A DNA stretch of 64,000 nt from JAICMB01 sp035295125. GTDB lineage: Bacteria; Acidobacteriota; Terriglobia; Bryobacterales; Bryobacteraceae. The notes below the pieces were generated by a model that was not told where the DNA came from, did not search any database, and worked only from the letters and a program-made list of their open reading frames with translations. Every line of letters starts with the position of its first letter. The stretch's first letter is position 1. Both the position numbers and the translations under genes were made by a program. Below, piece by piece: positions 42,171 through 51,015 of the stretch. The DNA lies in the NCBI GenBank assembly GCA_035295125.1, contig DATGJP010000090.1, positions 1 through 64,000 of the forward strand, in the 5' to 3' direction.

Positions 42171-43946
42171 ATGACCGAAGAGGCTTTACTCGATCACGCC
42201 ATAGAACAGACCGCGCTCGAATACGATCGCATCGCTCGCGCCGACATTGAAAAATTCCGTGAGGCCGCGAATAAGTACAGCGCGGGAGAACTCACTGACG
42301 ATCAGTTCCGGCCCCATCGTCTGCGCCGCGGCGTCTACGGCCAGCGTCAGGCAGGCGTCCACATGATTCGCACGAAGGTGCCTGGCGGTCTGCTCACTGC
42401 GGAACAGATGCGGCGCCTGGCGGACATCGCCGACGAGTTCGGCGGCGGCAAAGGCCACCTCACGACCCGCCAGAACGTTCAGTATCACTTTGTCCCGCTG
42501 GCTCAAGTTCCTGACCTTTTGCATCGTCTCGCCGACGTTCGACTCACAAGCCGCGAAGCCTGCTACAACACCGTTCGCAACGTGACCGCGTGCCCTTTGA
42601 GCGGCCTGCTGCCCGACGAGCCCTTTGACGTCCACCCCTACGCGCAACGCGTAGCCTTCGCGTTCCTGCACAAGGAACTGACCGACTCGATGCCCCGCAA
42701 GTTTAAAATCGCATTCTCCGGATGTTCGGAGGACTGCATGGCAACACATATTCACGACGTGGGTCTGCGTGCCAGAGTCGTCGACGGCCGGCACGGGTTT
42801 CGAGTGGTGGTAGGCGGCGGACTCGGTCCTCTTCCCAGCGAGGCACGGCTTCTCGACGAGTTCCTTCCCGCGGAGAATCTTGTGAGCCGCATCGAAGCCG
42901 TACTGCGTGTGTTCAACGCCTATGGCAACCGCGGCAACAAGAACAAGGCGCGATTCAAATTCATTATTCGAGAACGCGGATGGGATTGGGTGAAGGAACA
43001 AATTGAAAAAGAGTATGAAAATATCCTCACCCAGGGGGGAATTGCCACACCCACGTCAGTTCCCGAGGGCTTTGGTGGTTTTCAGTCAGTGCCACCACCA
43101 CTTGGTAACGGTGATTTGCTACCCGTGATCGAGTCTCATGCTCACGATGCCGAATACGAGCGCTGGCTGGAGACGAACGTCCGCGAGCAAAAGCAACTCG
43201 GATATGCTGTCGTTACGGTACGCGTTTCACAAGGAAACATGACCGGCGACCAGATGCGTGGCATGGCAAGAATTGCCGAGACCACAGGGGATCACCTGTT
43301 GCGTTTCAGCATCGACCAGAACGTCATGCTTGGGTTCGTTCCTCTGCGACACCTGAAGGGCGTGTATAGCGCGCTCCGGCGAATCGGTTTAGCCGAAGCT
43401 GGCGCCCACGAAATTTCCGACGTCGTCACTTGTCCGGGGGCTTACAGTTGCAATCTCGCTCTGACGAAAACGATGAATCTGGGTGACGCTCTCTCGACGA
43501 TGTTGAGCGAATATGATCAGCCAGTCGTACGCAATCTTACAGTCCGAGCGAGTGGTTGTCCGAACTCCTGCGGCCAGCACTGGATCGGCGACATAGGCTT
43601 TTATGGCAATGCGCGCAAGATCGACGGGAAAGAAGTTCCGTACTATCAGATGCTCTTGGGTGGGGGGTACGACGAGACTGGCATGATGCGCTTCGGCGTG
43701 GCGGTGCAGAGTATACCGGCGCGTCTGGCGCCGGAGGCGACACGGCGGGTTCTCGATCACTTCCTGGGCAATCGAGTCGAGGGCGAAAGCTTCCGGCAGT
43801 ACGTCCTGAGGAACAAAGTCGAGAAGTTCCGTGCGATGACGGCCGACCTGGTAAAGCCGGCCGAGATCGCTCCGGAGATGTACAAAGATTGGGGAGACGA
43901 AGTGGAATTCTCCCTGAAATTAGGCCGCGGCGAGTGCGCGGCGTAG
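42171..43946 (+). CDS. Siroheme ferredoxin-dependent nitrite or sulfite reductase
   Basis: The 591-residue enzyme performs six-electron reduction of nitrite to ammonium or of sulfite to sulfide. Two ferredoxin-like half domains and siroheme-binding repeats are seen: GHLTTRQNVQYHFVPL, the [4Fe-4S]/siroheme Cys set TCPGAYSCNLALT (Cys421, Cys427) and ASGCPNSCGQHW (Cys463, Cys467), a C-x5-C plus C-x3-C arrangement. This assimilatory class uses ferredoxin. No nitrate-reductase or cys gene is adjacent to decide between NirA and SirA. It is 35 bp after the glycosyltransferase. Confidence 0.92.
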   Translation: MTEEALLDHAIEQTALEYDRIARADIEKFREAANKYSAGELTDDQFRPHRLRRGVYGQRQAGVHMIRTKVPGGLLTAEQMRRLADIADEFGGGKGHLTTRQNVQYHFVPLAQVPDLLHRLADVRLTSREACYNTVRNVTACPLSGLLPDEPFDVHPYAQRVAFAFLHKELTDSMPRKFKIAFSGCSEDCMATHIHDVGLRARVVDGRHGFRVVVGGGLGPLPSEARLLDEFLPAENLVSRIEAVLRVFNAYGNRGNKNKARFKFIIRERGWDWVKEQIEKEYENILTQGGIATPTSVPEGFGGFQSVPPPLGNGDLLPVIESHAHDAEYERWLETNVREQKQLGYAVVTVRVSQGNMTGDQMRGMARIAETTGDHLLRFSIDQNVMLGFVPLRHLKGVYSALRRIGLAEAGAHEISDVVTCPGAYSCNLALTKTMNLGDALSTMLSEYDQPVVRNLTVRASGCPNSCGQHWIGDIGFYGNARKIDGKEVPYYQMLLGGGYDETGMMRFGVAVQSIPARLAPEATRRVLDHFLGNRVEGESFRQYVLRNKVEKFRAMTADLVKPAEIAPEMYKDWGDEVEFSLKLGRGECAA

Positions 43947-43993
43947 TTTGAAAATTCTGTCGAAGGGTAACTCCGCCATCGCTTGAGGCTGTT

Positions 43994-44989
43994 TTACTTC
44001 GATATCCAACCGGTATTCGTGGCAGTCCCACTCTCCTTCACCCAAAGCGTCGTTGCGGCGCCGCCGTTGGTGTTCAAGTAAATATCACAGGGTTTCCCCA
44101 ACTGAAATCCGTTTGGATTCCCCGCGCCAGCATACACCGCGCACGGCGCCGCGCTCAGCCCGGCCGTCCGGTATGAAGCCAGCAACACGTCCCCCGGCTG
44201 AGGAACACTTCCCGCCAGGAACGAAATGGTGGAGCCCGAAAGCGAATAATCCGCGCCCTGTTTCATGGCCAGACCATTCCGATACAGGGTCAAGCTGGTC
44301 GCAGGAGCAGGAGCGCCGGCAAGCTGAAACGCCGAATTAACGCCGTCTACGACGCCTGCCGGAGACTCGCTGTCGGCAAATGCCGGAAGTGCGGCACCGC
44401 CGCCCGCTGCCCCGCAGGCCCCTGACGTCCCATCGACATGAAGGCAATCCGACAGATTCCCCGAAGCCGATTCGAGCGCGCCGCCGGAGTCGATAATCGC
44501 CGCGCGTGATGGAGCATAGCCGTTACCGGCCAGCGGCCGCATATTCAAAGCCGACTGCAAACCAGTCACATCCGTGATCTGGACGGGGGTGGTGACTGCG
44601 CCAGCACCACCACCAGTCTCGCCATTCGAAGAGACCCGAACGTCGGCCACGCGCAGCACGGAAGCGCTCGGCGGCACTGCCCAGGTTTCCGTAAACTGTA
44701 CTTTTCCGTCGCTGTTATATGTAACGGTGTAGTTTGCGGGCGGAGTGGCTGTCGTGGTGGGCACGAGCTGAACCCGCAAATAGCCGTTGGTGACTTGCGT
44801 AGTCACGCTCTGTGCCGGCACGTCGGATGAGTCCGCCGACTGAAAGCTGGTCCAGTTGATCTGAACAATTCCGCTAAACCGTGTTCCATTTGCCTTGTAC
44901 AAGATGTCTTGAATCGTCGTCAGCGCCGGATCGGCATATAAGGCTGTGATGGCAAGGCATCCAGTAATCCAAAATTTGGATTGCAACAT
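43994..44989 (-). CDS. Exported phage-tail-like protein of unknown function
   Basis: The 331-residue protein has signal peptide MLQSKFWITGCLAITALYA. The N-terminal half is a beta-rich domain (TTIQDILYKANGTRFSGIVQ with YTVTYNSDGKVQFTETWAVP). The middle has a G/A-rich linker, and the C-terminal half resembles phage tail or baseplate spike modules (SAFQLAGAPAPATSLTLYRNG, YSLSGSTISFLAG, GDVLLASYRTAG). GGAGG precedes the ATG by eight bases. No phage genes are nearby, so it is more likely a surface or secreted structural protein. A long structured leader precedes it. Confidence 0.75.
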   Translation of the reverse strand: MLQSKFWITGCLAITALYADPALTTIQDILYKANGTRFSGIVQINWTSFQSADSSDVPAQSVTTQVTNGYLRVQLVPTTTATPPANYTVTYNSDGKVQFTETWAVPPSASVLRVADVRVSSNGETGGGAGAVTTPVQITDVTGLQSALNMRPLAGNGYAPSRAAIIDSGGALESASGNLSDCLHVDGTSGACGAAGGGAALPAFADSESPAGVVDGVNSAFQLAGAPAPATSLTLYRNGLAMKQGADYSLSGSTISFLAGSVPQPGDVLLASYRTAGLSAAPCAVYAGAGNPNGFQLGKPCDIYLNTNGGAATTLWVKESGTATNTGWISK

Positions 44990-45278
44990 CTCTGTAACCT
45001 CCGGAATTCGATTTCCAGGTCAAGGGCGGTGCGGACTGGGTGCTTCAGACCTGGACCACCGCAAGGTGGTGTCGTTCTGAGGCTAATCCGTACGCTACTC
45101 AACCTGAACGCAAACGGAACGCGGAGGTACGGGCTAACTATTTGTAGAATTTGGCTTTACGTCACGAATTCGCGCTCTGTCGAATGTTGTGAATGCGGCG
45201 TTGTAAATCCATAGCGTCAGTCAACCTGTGGAAGGGTGCCTCACGCGAAACCGCCTGCTTCACCCCCACTTTACGTCC
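44990..45278 (-). ncRNA. Structured leader upstream of the tail-like protein (candidate RNA element)
   Basis: Within this gap, CCAGGTC (45015-45021) pairs with GACCTGG (45048-45054), and ACCACC-GCAA-GGTGGT (45055-45070) forms an adjoining tetraloop hairpin on the plus strand (TTGC loop on the minus strand). The pair could stack coaxially 18-30 bases before the gene start. The rest contains a decayed repeat copy (45228-45266) and nothing else recognisable. Not matched to a known RNA family. Confidence 0.4.
45228..45266. repeat. Partial dispersed repeat
   Basis: CTGTGGAAGGGTGCCTCACG followed by CGAAACCGCCTGCTTCACC, i.e. tail plus degraded arm. It lies between the tail-like protein leader and the AAA+ terminator. 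Confidence 0.65.
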
Positions 45279-45326
45279 AAAAAGAAAAAAGCGTTCCGCC
45301 GTCCGATGAGCAGGACGGCGGAACGC
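45279..45326 (-). terminator. Strong intrinsic terminator after the AAA+ ATPase gene
   Basis: The perfect 14-bp stem GCGTTCCGCCGTCC (45291-45304) pairs with GGACGGCGGAACGC (45313-45326) around an 8-base loop. On the minus strand the stem is followed by TTTTTTCTTTTT (45290-45279). It lies 34 bp past the AAA+ stop. Confidence 0.92.
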
Positions 45327-45360
45327 CACCAAGGGGAAGTCCCCGCGTTGGGGTAAAAGA

Positions 45361-46548
45361 TCAGCTTCTGCGTGAAGAACGTGCGCTCTGTGTTTTGCTC
45401 GTTTCGAACAAAGCCCCACTGGAAAGGGCCAGAGCAGGAATCGCGATCGAATGATCGATTAAATCGGCCATGGCGTGGATCGGCAGATCCTCAGCTTCCT
45501 TCGTAAAGGACATACAGCCATGCGTTTCATCGAAATCAACGCGCACCCAATCGCCGCCACGAACCTGGTCGGTCGCAATCAGATTAGACATTGGTTGCAC
45601 GAGCAACCGCTCGATTGCGCGCTTCAGGTGACGCGCGCCGTACTTGAGATCCGTACCTTCGCGCAGCAAGTACCGTTTTGCCGTATCTGTTGCCTTGAAT
45701 ACGAACGACCTGTCGGCCGCCGTATTGAAGATGCGTTGCTGCACCTGGTTGAGCTCGATATCGAGAATCCGCGACAGCTCATCGGTGCCCAGCGGCTTAA
45801 ACGTGACGATCTTGTCAAGGCGGTTGATGAACTCCGGCGTGAACTTCTTGCGGGCCGCTTCGACGCCACTCCGCTTGATTTTGTTGTCCAATTTCTCATC
45901 GGTCTCGCCGGCGGTCGCTTTGCGGGCCGCTTCACAGGCGTTAAAGCCGAGCTTCGGGCTCAGGAGCGAACTCATTTCAGCCGCGCCCAGGTTGCTCGTC
46001 ATGAAGATCATGGCGCGAGAGAAATCCACCTTACGGTTGTCGCCGAGTGTCAGCGTGGCTTTGTCGAGAATACCGAGCAAAAGATTCCATAACGCATCGC
46101 TGGCCTTCTCAATTTCGTCAAAGAGGACAAAGCTGACTTTAACAGTGTCGCTGTGATACTGATTCAGCACCTCTTGGCTCAGCAGCGGGTGTGTCTCGCG
46201 ATGGCCGAGATATCCCGGAGGCGATCCGATCAGTTTTGCGATCTCGTGACTGTGTTGGAACTCCGCGCAGTCGATTTTGATGACTGCACGCGGATTTTTC
46301 ACTAGCGCCTCGGCTGTGGCCTCGACGATGCGGGTTTTGCCCGATCCGGTGGGCCCCAGGAACAGGAAGTTCCCGATTGGGCGGCCCGGTGCGGTCATCC
46401 CGGTCAGATACATCTGGTAGATATTCACGATCTGCTGGATGGCCTCATCCTGGCCCACGATCATTTTCCGCAGATTGCTCTCTAGACTCTCGGCTTCGCG
46501 TCCGGTCTTCGTCGGATCTAAAGGAACATTAACCCGCAACATATTCAT
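45361..46548 (-). CDS. Solitary Clp-type AAA+ ATPase (ClpB/ClpA D2-like)
   Basis: The 395-residue protein has one AAA+ module only: MIVGQDEAIQQIV, Walker A GPTGSGKT (65-72), pore loop SPPGYLGHRE, Walker B FVLFDEIEKA, sensor-1 IFMTSNLG, arginine region FTPEFINRLDKIV and sensor-2 YGARHLKRAIERL. This is the C-terminal D2 half of ClpA/ClpB with its D2-small domain, lacking the N-domain, D1 and middle domain (full ClpB is about 860 residues). A ClpP-docking tripeptide is not obvious. AAGGGG precedes the ATG. A stand-alone unfoldase is inferred. Confidence 0.9.
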   Translation of the reverse strand: MNMLRVNVPLDPTKTGREAESLESNLRKMIVGQDEAIQQIVNIYQMYLTGMTAPGRPIGNFLFLGPTGSGKTRIVEATAEALVKNPRAVIKIDCAEFQHSHEIAKLIGSPPGYLGHRETHPLLSQEVLNQYHSDTVKVSFVLFDEIEKASDALWNLLLGILDKATLTLGDNRKVDFSRAMIFMTSNLGAAEMSSLLSPKLGFNACEAARKATAGETDEKLDNKIKRSGVEAARKKFTPEFINRLDKIVTFKPLGTDELSRILDIELNQVQQRIFNTAADRSFVFKATDTAKRYLLREGTDLKYGARHLKRAIERLLVQPMSNLIATDQVRGGDWVRVDFDETHGCMSFTKEAEDLPIHAMADLIDHSIAIPALALSSGALFETSKTQSARSSRRS

Positions 46549-46622
46549 CGGCCCCTTTCAAGTAGCCTCTGTCCTGAACTAGAGCAACCAGCGTGCCAAA
46601 GTGCGGCGCCGGGGAACACCAG

Positions 46623-47342
46623 TTACTTTTTCGGTTTGGTCGGTCTTACCTCCACGCGACTCACTAAAGTCCTTTCCGGCATTCGGAGCAATGACAAAAC
46701 GATCTCCGCGACATCTTCCGCGGCGATTTTCCACCTCGCGCCGGTGGCACTGGAACCGAACTCGGTATCAACACTTCCGGGCATGATGTAGCTCACCCGT
46801 ATATCGTCATAACGATGGTCGAGCATCATGGCTTCGCTGAATCCGTTCAGACCGAATTTCGACGCGTTATACGCCGCACCACCCGCGAATGGGTTCTTGC
46901 CGGCGAGACTGCTGATATTTACGATGTAGCCGCCACTCCGCTTCACCATCCGTGGCAAAGCTTCATGGCAGCAGTAAAAAGCGCCGTTGAGATTGGTATC
47001 CAGCACCGCGCGCCACTCCTCGATCTTCAACTCCGCCGTCTTGCGGAAAATTCCCACACCTGCATTGTTCACGAGTATGTCGAGACCGCCTGCTTCGCGA
47101 TCTACAAAATCAAACAACCGGGAAACCTGCTGGACATCGGAAACGTCCGCCGTGGTTCCCACTACCTTACTCTTCGACACGGCGGCTATCTTTTTTACGG
47201 CATCTTCCACGCTCGAGTTCGAGCGTCCGCAAACGGCCACGGTAGCTCCCGCCCGTGCCAACGCCTCCGCGATCGCGTAACCGATACCTCGCGTCCCGCC
47301 GGTGACAAGAGCGATTCGTTCTTTTAGGAATTCTGGATTCAT
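46623..47342 (-). CDS. Short-chain dehydrogenase/reductase
   Basis: The 239-residue classical SDR has cofactor site VTGGTRGIGYAIAEALA with an Arg/Ser after strand 2 (CGRSN) favouring NADP, the NNAGVGIF motif, catalytic Ser in VNISSLAG and YNASK (Tyr-x3-Lys). FabG-like, but substrate unknown. MNPEFLKERIALVTG is the natural start; 12 further upstream codons are dispensable. It is separated by 74 bp from the AAA+ gene and by a repeat region from the hydrolase. Confidence 0.92.
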   Translation of the reverse strand: MNPEFLKERIALVTGGTRGIGYAIAEALARAGATVAVCGRSNSSVEDAVKKIAAVSKSKVVGTTADVSDVQQVSRLFDFVDREAGGLDILVNNAGVGIFRKTAELKIEEWRAVLDTNLNGAFYCCHEALPRMVKRSGGYIVNISSLAGKNPFAGGAAYNASKFGLNGFSEAMMLDHRYDDIRVSYIMPGSVDTEFGSSATGARWKIAAEDVAEIVLSLLRMPERTLVSRVEVRPTKPKK

Positions 47343-47382
47343 TGTTCCAGGATGTAGTGCAGGTTGGCCGCAAGGCAAGCTG

Positions 47383-47475
47383 GCGAGAAGCTATCAGCGA
47401 TCCGCTATCAGCTTTCAGCCAAACAGCGTGGGCCGAACGTGGACCCGCTGATCGCTGCCCGCCGAAAGCTGACCG
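47383..47475. repeat. Second repeat type (GCTATCAGC/AGCTTTC family)
   Basis: GCTATCAGCGATCCGCTATC with a following AGCTTTCAGCC, then an inverted related unit around 47447-47475 containing CGCTGATCGCTG and CGAAAGCTGACCGCT. This gives two imperfect inverted units flanking about 35 bases. It differs from the GCAGGC family. Confidence 0.55.
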
Positions 47476-47491
47476 CTACTTCCGGGGCTAC

Positions 47492-48412
47492 CTACTTAAT
47501 GCTTCCCAGGAACGAATTCATCTCGCGCACAACCTCCGCCTCATTCGACCGAAAGACGTAGTGCTCGGCATGCTGTAACCGCACTACCCGAGCCGACGGC
47601 AAACCAGCCTCGAAAGCTTGTACCTGCTCCGCGGCGTGAGGATTGGGTGTGCGGGAAACCGCGAAGATGGCCAGAATCGGAACGGGAATCTTCGTGTACT
47701 TTTCCGCCCCAAATTGAATCGCACGGCCAATCGCCGGGGGAGTGGGAACATTCGGCATTGACGCCATCTCCTTCGTGACCTGCTGCAGCGCTTTTTCGAG
47801 ACGCGTGGCGTCACCCAACATCTCGTTCCAATTCTGTTTCCGGTCCTCGGCCGTGCCCGCCTCCAGGGCGTCGATTCGCTTCCGCAGATCAATCATGTCG
47901 AGCCACAGATCGCCGTGCATGGTGTCGTAAAACGCGTAGCCGTAGCCGGCATCGAGGTAAATCAAACCCGCGACTTTTTCCGGATGATGGCTGCCCACCG
48001 AGCTCAACTCCTCGCCGGCGATGGAGTGCCCCGCGACCACCGGGCGGTTCAGTTTGAGCCCGTCTATGACAGCCAATACGTCGTCACCCAGCCGTCCGGC
48101 GGAGTAGTTGGCAACAGTTGGCTCGGGCTTGCTGGAGAGGCCGAAGCCCCGTCGCGTGATCCCGTAGACATGGCAATTGCCCGTGAATTTTGGCGCAAAA
48201 CTGTCGAAAATGTGCGCCGTATTACCCATACCGGCCAAAAAGATCAACGGCCGTCCGCTCCCGCCCCAATCGAGAACTTCGAGACGGACGTCTGTCTCGA
48301 CGCTGACGAACTGGACAGTGTGGGACGAGGTGTCCGGTCTCTCCTGCGCCATGAGCCCGCTCGCGATCACCAACGCCAATCCAACTGTCCGGTGATTTAC
48401 TCGGGGTTTCAT
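47492..48412 (-). CDS. Secreted alpha/beta hydrolase
   Basis: The 306-residue protein has an N-terminal export signal (about 1-22, GLALVIASGLMAQ). The oxyanion region GRPLIFLAGMGNTAHIFD, nucleophile elbow VAGHSIAGEE (Ser in GHSIAG) and C-terminal QHAEHYVFRSN (His) match the alpha/beta hydrolase fold of esterase or epoxide hydrolase type. Substrate unknown. Its start overlaps the fusion-protein gene (48409-48412), suggesting cotranscription with the padR module. Confidence 0.88.
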   Translation of the reverse strand: MKPRVNHRTVGLALVIASGLMAQERPDTSSHTVQFVSVETDVRLEVLDWGGSGRPLIFLAGMGNTAHIFDSFAPKFTGNCHVYGITRRGFGLSSKPEPTVANYSAGRLGDDVLAVIDGLKLNRPVVAGHSIAGEELSSVGSHHPEKVAGLIYLDAGYGYAFYDTMHGDLWLDMIDLRKRIDALEAGTAEDRKQNWNEMLGDATRLEKALQQVTKEMASMPNVPTPPAIGRAIQFGAEKYTKIPVPILAIFAVSRTPNPHAAEQVQAFEAGLPSARVVRLQHAEHYVFRSNEAEVVREMNSFLGSIK

Positions 48413-49191
48413 GGGAGTTTCCTCTCCGCGAGCTCCTGGGCCTTTTCTAACGCATCGGCAGCAGCCACCCGTGCGTCAGGCTCGAGCCTGGCGCCGCCGC
48501 CCGTCCTCTCACCGACAAGGGTGGCACGATGCTGCTTCTTCAGCTCCTGGCAGACCTTTTCGGACTCCGATGACGTCAACGCTGAGATCAAAATATACAG
48601 TGGCTTTCCTGTCAGAGCTTTGTCGACCAGGTGAGTGAGCCATCCGCCGCTCGTCTCACGAAAGTCCAAGATGATGGCATCTGCGCGATCCAGAGTAGTG
48701 ATCGCAGCACGCAACTGGGCCTCGCAGGCAAAAGGATCGGGAAATGAAGTGAGTTTCAGATAACCAACGCTTCGCGGAAGAATCTCGACATCCCCGAACG
48801 CGCAGCCGTCGGGAGGCATTGCCCGCGAACTCACCTTCCAGGCAGTGTAGTTCCTCGCGTGAGGGATCGACATCGGGAACGTCGCGAGCACAACCAGCGC
48901 GAGCAGCCCTCCGGCCAGCAGCGCTCCCCTACGCGGGGATTCGTCTCCCAGCACCTGAAATGAGGGAAGCCCGTCTGCAACCTGCTGAACCACCGGCTGA
49001 CCTCTGCGGTACTCCGCCGGTAAAGAAACCGCCAGGTCGGCGAAAAGGTCCAACCACAGCCGCACTCGAGAGACGAATCCTCGCTCATCGCGCCACCGGT
49101 CGCGAAACAACTGCAGGGCTGCCTCTTCGTAAGCCTCGCGAAAACGCGGCGGATAGAGTCCCAGGAGACAGCGATAGATCCGTTCAGACAT
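48409..49191 (-). CDS. Permease-prefix domain fused to an S41-like peptidase domain
   Basis: The 260-residue protein begins with the 'permease prefix' module common at the N-terminus of ADOP transporters (YRCLLGLYPPRFREAYEEAA, through LWLDLFADLAVSLPAEY), followed by one TM segment (about 89-107). Instead of permease domains it ends in a C-terminal processing-peptidase-like part: VGYLKLTSFPD, AIILDFRETSGGW, ISALTSSESEKVCQELK and ATLVGERTGGG, the S41 pattern with probable Ser in TSSESE. A PadR gene overlaps its start. Function unknown; proteolysis is plausible. Confidence 0.72.
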   Translation of the reverse strand: MSERIYRCLLGLYPPRFREAYEEAALQLFRDRWRDERGFVSRVRLWLDLFADLAVSLPAEYRRGQPVVQQVADGLPSFQVLGDESPRRGALLAGGLLALVVLATFPMSIPHARNYTAWKVSSRAMPPDGCAFGDVEILPRSVGYLKLTSFPDPFACEAQLRAAITTLDRADAIILDFRETSGGWLTHLVDKALTGKPLYILISALTSSESEKVCQELKKQHRATLVGERTGGGARLEPDARVAAADALEKAQELAERKLP

Positions 49192-49534
49192 GCTCGCCCC
49201 GGAATATTTTCTTCGCCCGTGCGACGCGCAATAAACCGGCGAGTCGCTCTGCCTCGGAGCATGCCAGTTTTCGACCCAACGCCGTCAGGCGATAATAGCG
49301 GCGCCGCTCCTGGCGCCCGTTCGCTTCCTCCCCCATGTCGACCTCTGCGATGAACTTCTCCTCGAGAAGTGTCTGAATCGAGCTGTACAGTGTGCCCGGC
49401 CCCAGGCGCATCCGGTCGCCGGTCTGCTCCGCCACCTGTCGCATAATGCCGTACCCGTGAAGGTCCTCGCCGGCCAGAGAGAGCAGGATCTGAAAGGCGG
49501 CCGCGGGCAGGGGATCCAGTTTTCGTTTCGGCAT
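49184..49534 (-). CDS. PadR-family regulator
   Basis: The 116-residue regulator begins MPKRKLDPLPAAAFQILLSL and has the PadR helices GYGIMRQVAEQ, GPGTLYSSIQTLLEEKFI and wing RRRYYRLTALGRKLACSE. It overlaps the peptidase-fusion gene by 8 bp, so it probably controls that gene, the hydrolase beyond it and itself. A TTGACA promoter and tandem operators lie upstream (49539-49593). Confidence 0.93.
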   Translation of the reverse strand: MPKRKLDPLPAAAFQILLSLAGEDLHGYGIMRQVAEQTGDRMRLGPGTLYSSIQTLLEEKFIAEVDMGEEANGRQERRRYYRLTALGRKLACSEAERLAGLLRVARAKKIFRGEHV

Positions 49535-49538
49535 ATTG

Positions 49539-49593
49539 ATCGATGATCGATATATCGATGATCGATAATAACGCCAGGACCGAGCCGTGTCAA
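49539..49593 (-). promoter_or_regulatory. padR promoter and tandem operators
   Basis: Minus-strand TTGACA (49593-49588), 17-bp spacer, TATTAT (49570-49565). Two operator-like repeats, TATCGAT-G-ATCGATA (49553-49567) and ATCGAT-G-ATCGAT (49539-49551), are centred 15 bp apart and end five bases before the ATG. No Shine-Dalgarno is seen. The -35 overlaps the last codons of the amidohydrolase gene. Confidence 0.72.
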
Positions 49594-50966
49594 TGCTTCG
49601 CTGCTAACGACTGGAGCCTGCCGCGGAGCTGTTTGAGATCCGCCTCCGACAGGTAGCGTCCATCCGCAACCACGCCGCTGATCGCCCGGGTGTTTCGGAT
49701 ATCCGTAAGCGGATTCGCCGTCAATAGCACCAGGTCGGCAATTCGCCCCGCCTCGATCGGCCCAAAATCGGCGACCCGGTTATAGAACTTTGCCGGATTG
49801 ATGGTGGCCGACTGCAGTGCTTCAAGCGGCGTTAAACCTGCTGCGACGAAGCGCTGCAATTCCAGGTGCAGGCTGATGCCTGGTATCACGTCGACGCCTG
49901 CCGCGGTGTCGGTGCCGGCCAGCAGCGGTACGTGCGCGGCAGCGAGCCTGCGAATGATCCCGAGCTCGTGCTCCACAAACTTCTGTCGAACTGGCAGCGG
50001 GTCCGTGTCGAGCGATTTGAGAATGGCCTTCTGCGATCGAGGCCATAGCTTCGCCACCCAACTATGCGCAGCGAATGGGAGGTCCGGGTCTTTGGAATAA
50101 TCGATCGCATCCACAAGCCACTGCCCCCGCTCCCAATACAACGTCGGGCACTGCCAGGTCTGGTTTTTCGCCAGCAACTCGATAATGCGCGCCTCACGCT
50201 GCGGATCATACGTCTCGAGGAACATCCCGGGAGTCTTCCTGCCCGTGAGGTATTTGTCTTCGTCCGGGGAACTCGCCTCGAAGATACCGATCAGGTGCTC
50301 AAAGGTGCGCTGACCCGCGGTGATCGCCTCAGAAGCGCGGACCCCGTCGGGAACGTGTCCTTCGAACTCGATTCCCTCCTTTTTCGCTTCCTCCGCAATA
50401 GCGAAGTATGCTTCCCTTGGGACGCCCGACTGTATCTTGATGAAATCGACGCCGCGGCTCTTTAGCATGCCCACGGCCTTTCGCCCATCCTCCGGCGTCG
50501 AGATCGGAATGCTGGCTTTGTATTGTGACTTCGGACCATCCAGCATCGGGCCGGAAACGATCATGCGAGGTCCGAACATGTGGTGCGCCGCGATCGACTC
50601 GCGCGCCTGAAGCACCAGGTCAAGTTGACTGCCCATGTCGCGAACGCCCGTGATGCCATTGGCGAGGAACAGCGGAAGAATGAGATCCGTCCCATCGCCC
50701 ACGGTGCTGTCGAAGTAAACATGCGTGTGCATGTCCCACAGGCCGGGGATCAGGTATTGCCCCGTGGCATCGACAACCCGTCCCACAGGAGGTTGCACGT
50801 CGCTTGAGCGGCCGACAGCCGTGATCCGATCTCCCGCAATCGTCACCGAAATGTCCGGCAACACGCGCCCACCCACAATGTCGATCAGGTTCGCGTGAGC
50901 GATGGTCAGGCTTTGTGCGCCCGCAAGCGGCGCGATGAACGAGGCCAAAAGAATATTCCGAAGCAT
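49590..50966 (-). CDS. Secreted amidohydrolase (imidazolonepropionase-like)
   Basis: The 458-residue metal hydrolase has signal peptide MLRNILLASFIAPLAGAQ, metal-binding DMHTHVYFD, FEGHVPDG and the carboxylated-lysine region FIKIQSG, plus LLAGTDTAAG (Asp) and the closing GRIADLVLL typical of the group. It likely hydrolyses cyclic amides or dipeptides. It is transcribed toward the padR gene, whose promoter begins inside this 3' end, so the two units may be independent. Confidence 0.88.
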   Translation of the reverse strand: MLRNILLASFIAPLAGAQSLTIAHANLIDIVGGRVLPDISVTIAGDRITAVGRSSDVQPPVGRVVDATGQYLIPGLWDMHTHVYFDSTVGDGTDLILPLFLANGITGVRDMGSQLDLVLQARESIAAHHMFGPRMIVSGPMLDGPKSQYKASIPISTPEDGRKAVGMLKSRGVDFIKIQSGVPREAYFAIAEEAKKEGIEFEGHVPDGVRASEAITAGQRTFEHLIGIFEASSPDEDKYLTGRKTPGMFLETYDPQREARIIELLAKNQTWQCPTLYWERGQWLVDAIDYSKDPDLPFAAHSWVAKLWPRSQKAILKSLDTDPLPVRQKFVEHELGIIRRLAAAHVPLLAGTDTAAGVDVIPGISLHLELQRFVAAGLTPLEALQSATINPAKFYNRVADFGPIEAGRIADLVLLTANPLTDIRNTRAISGVVADGRYLSEADLKQLRGRLQSLAAKH

Positions 50967-51015
50967 CCGCTATCTATTTGATCTGAAGTCCGGGCACTCG
51001 TGCAGAATGGTAGGA

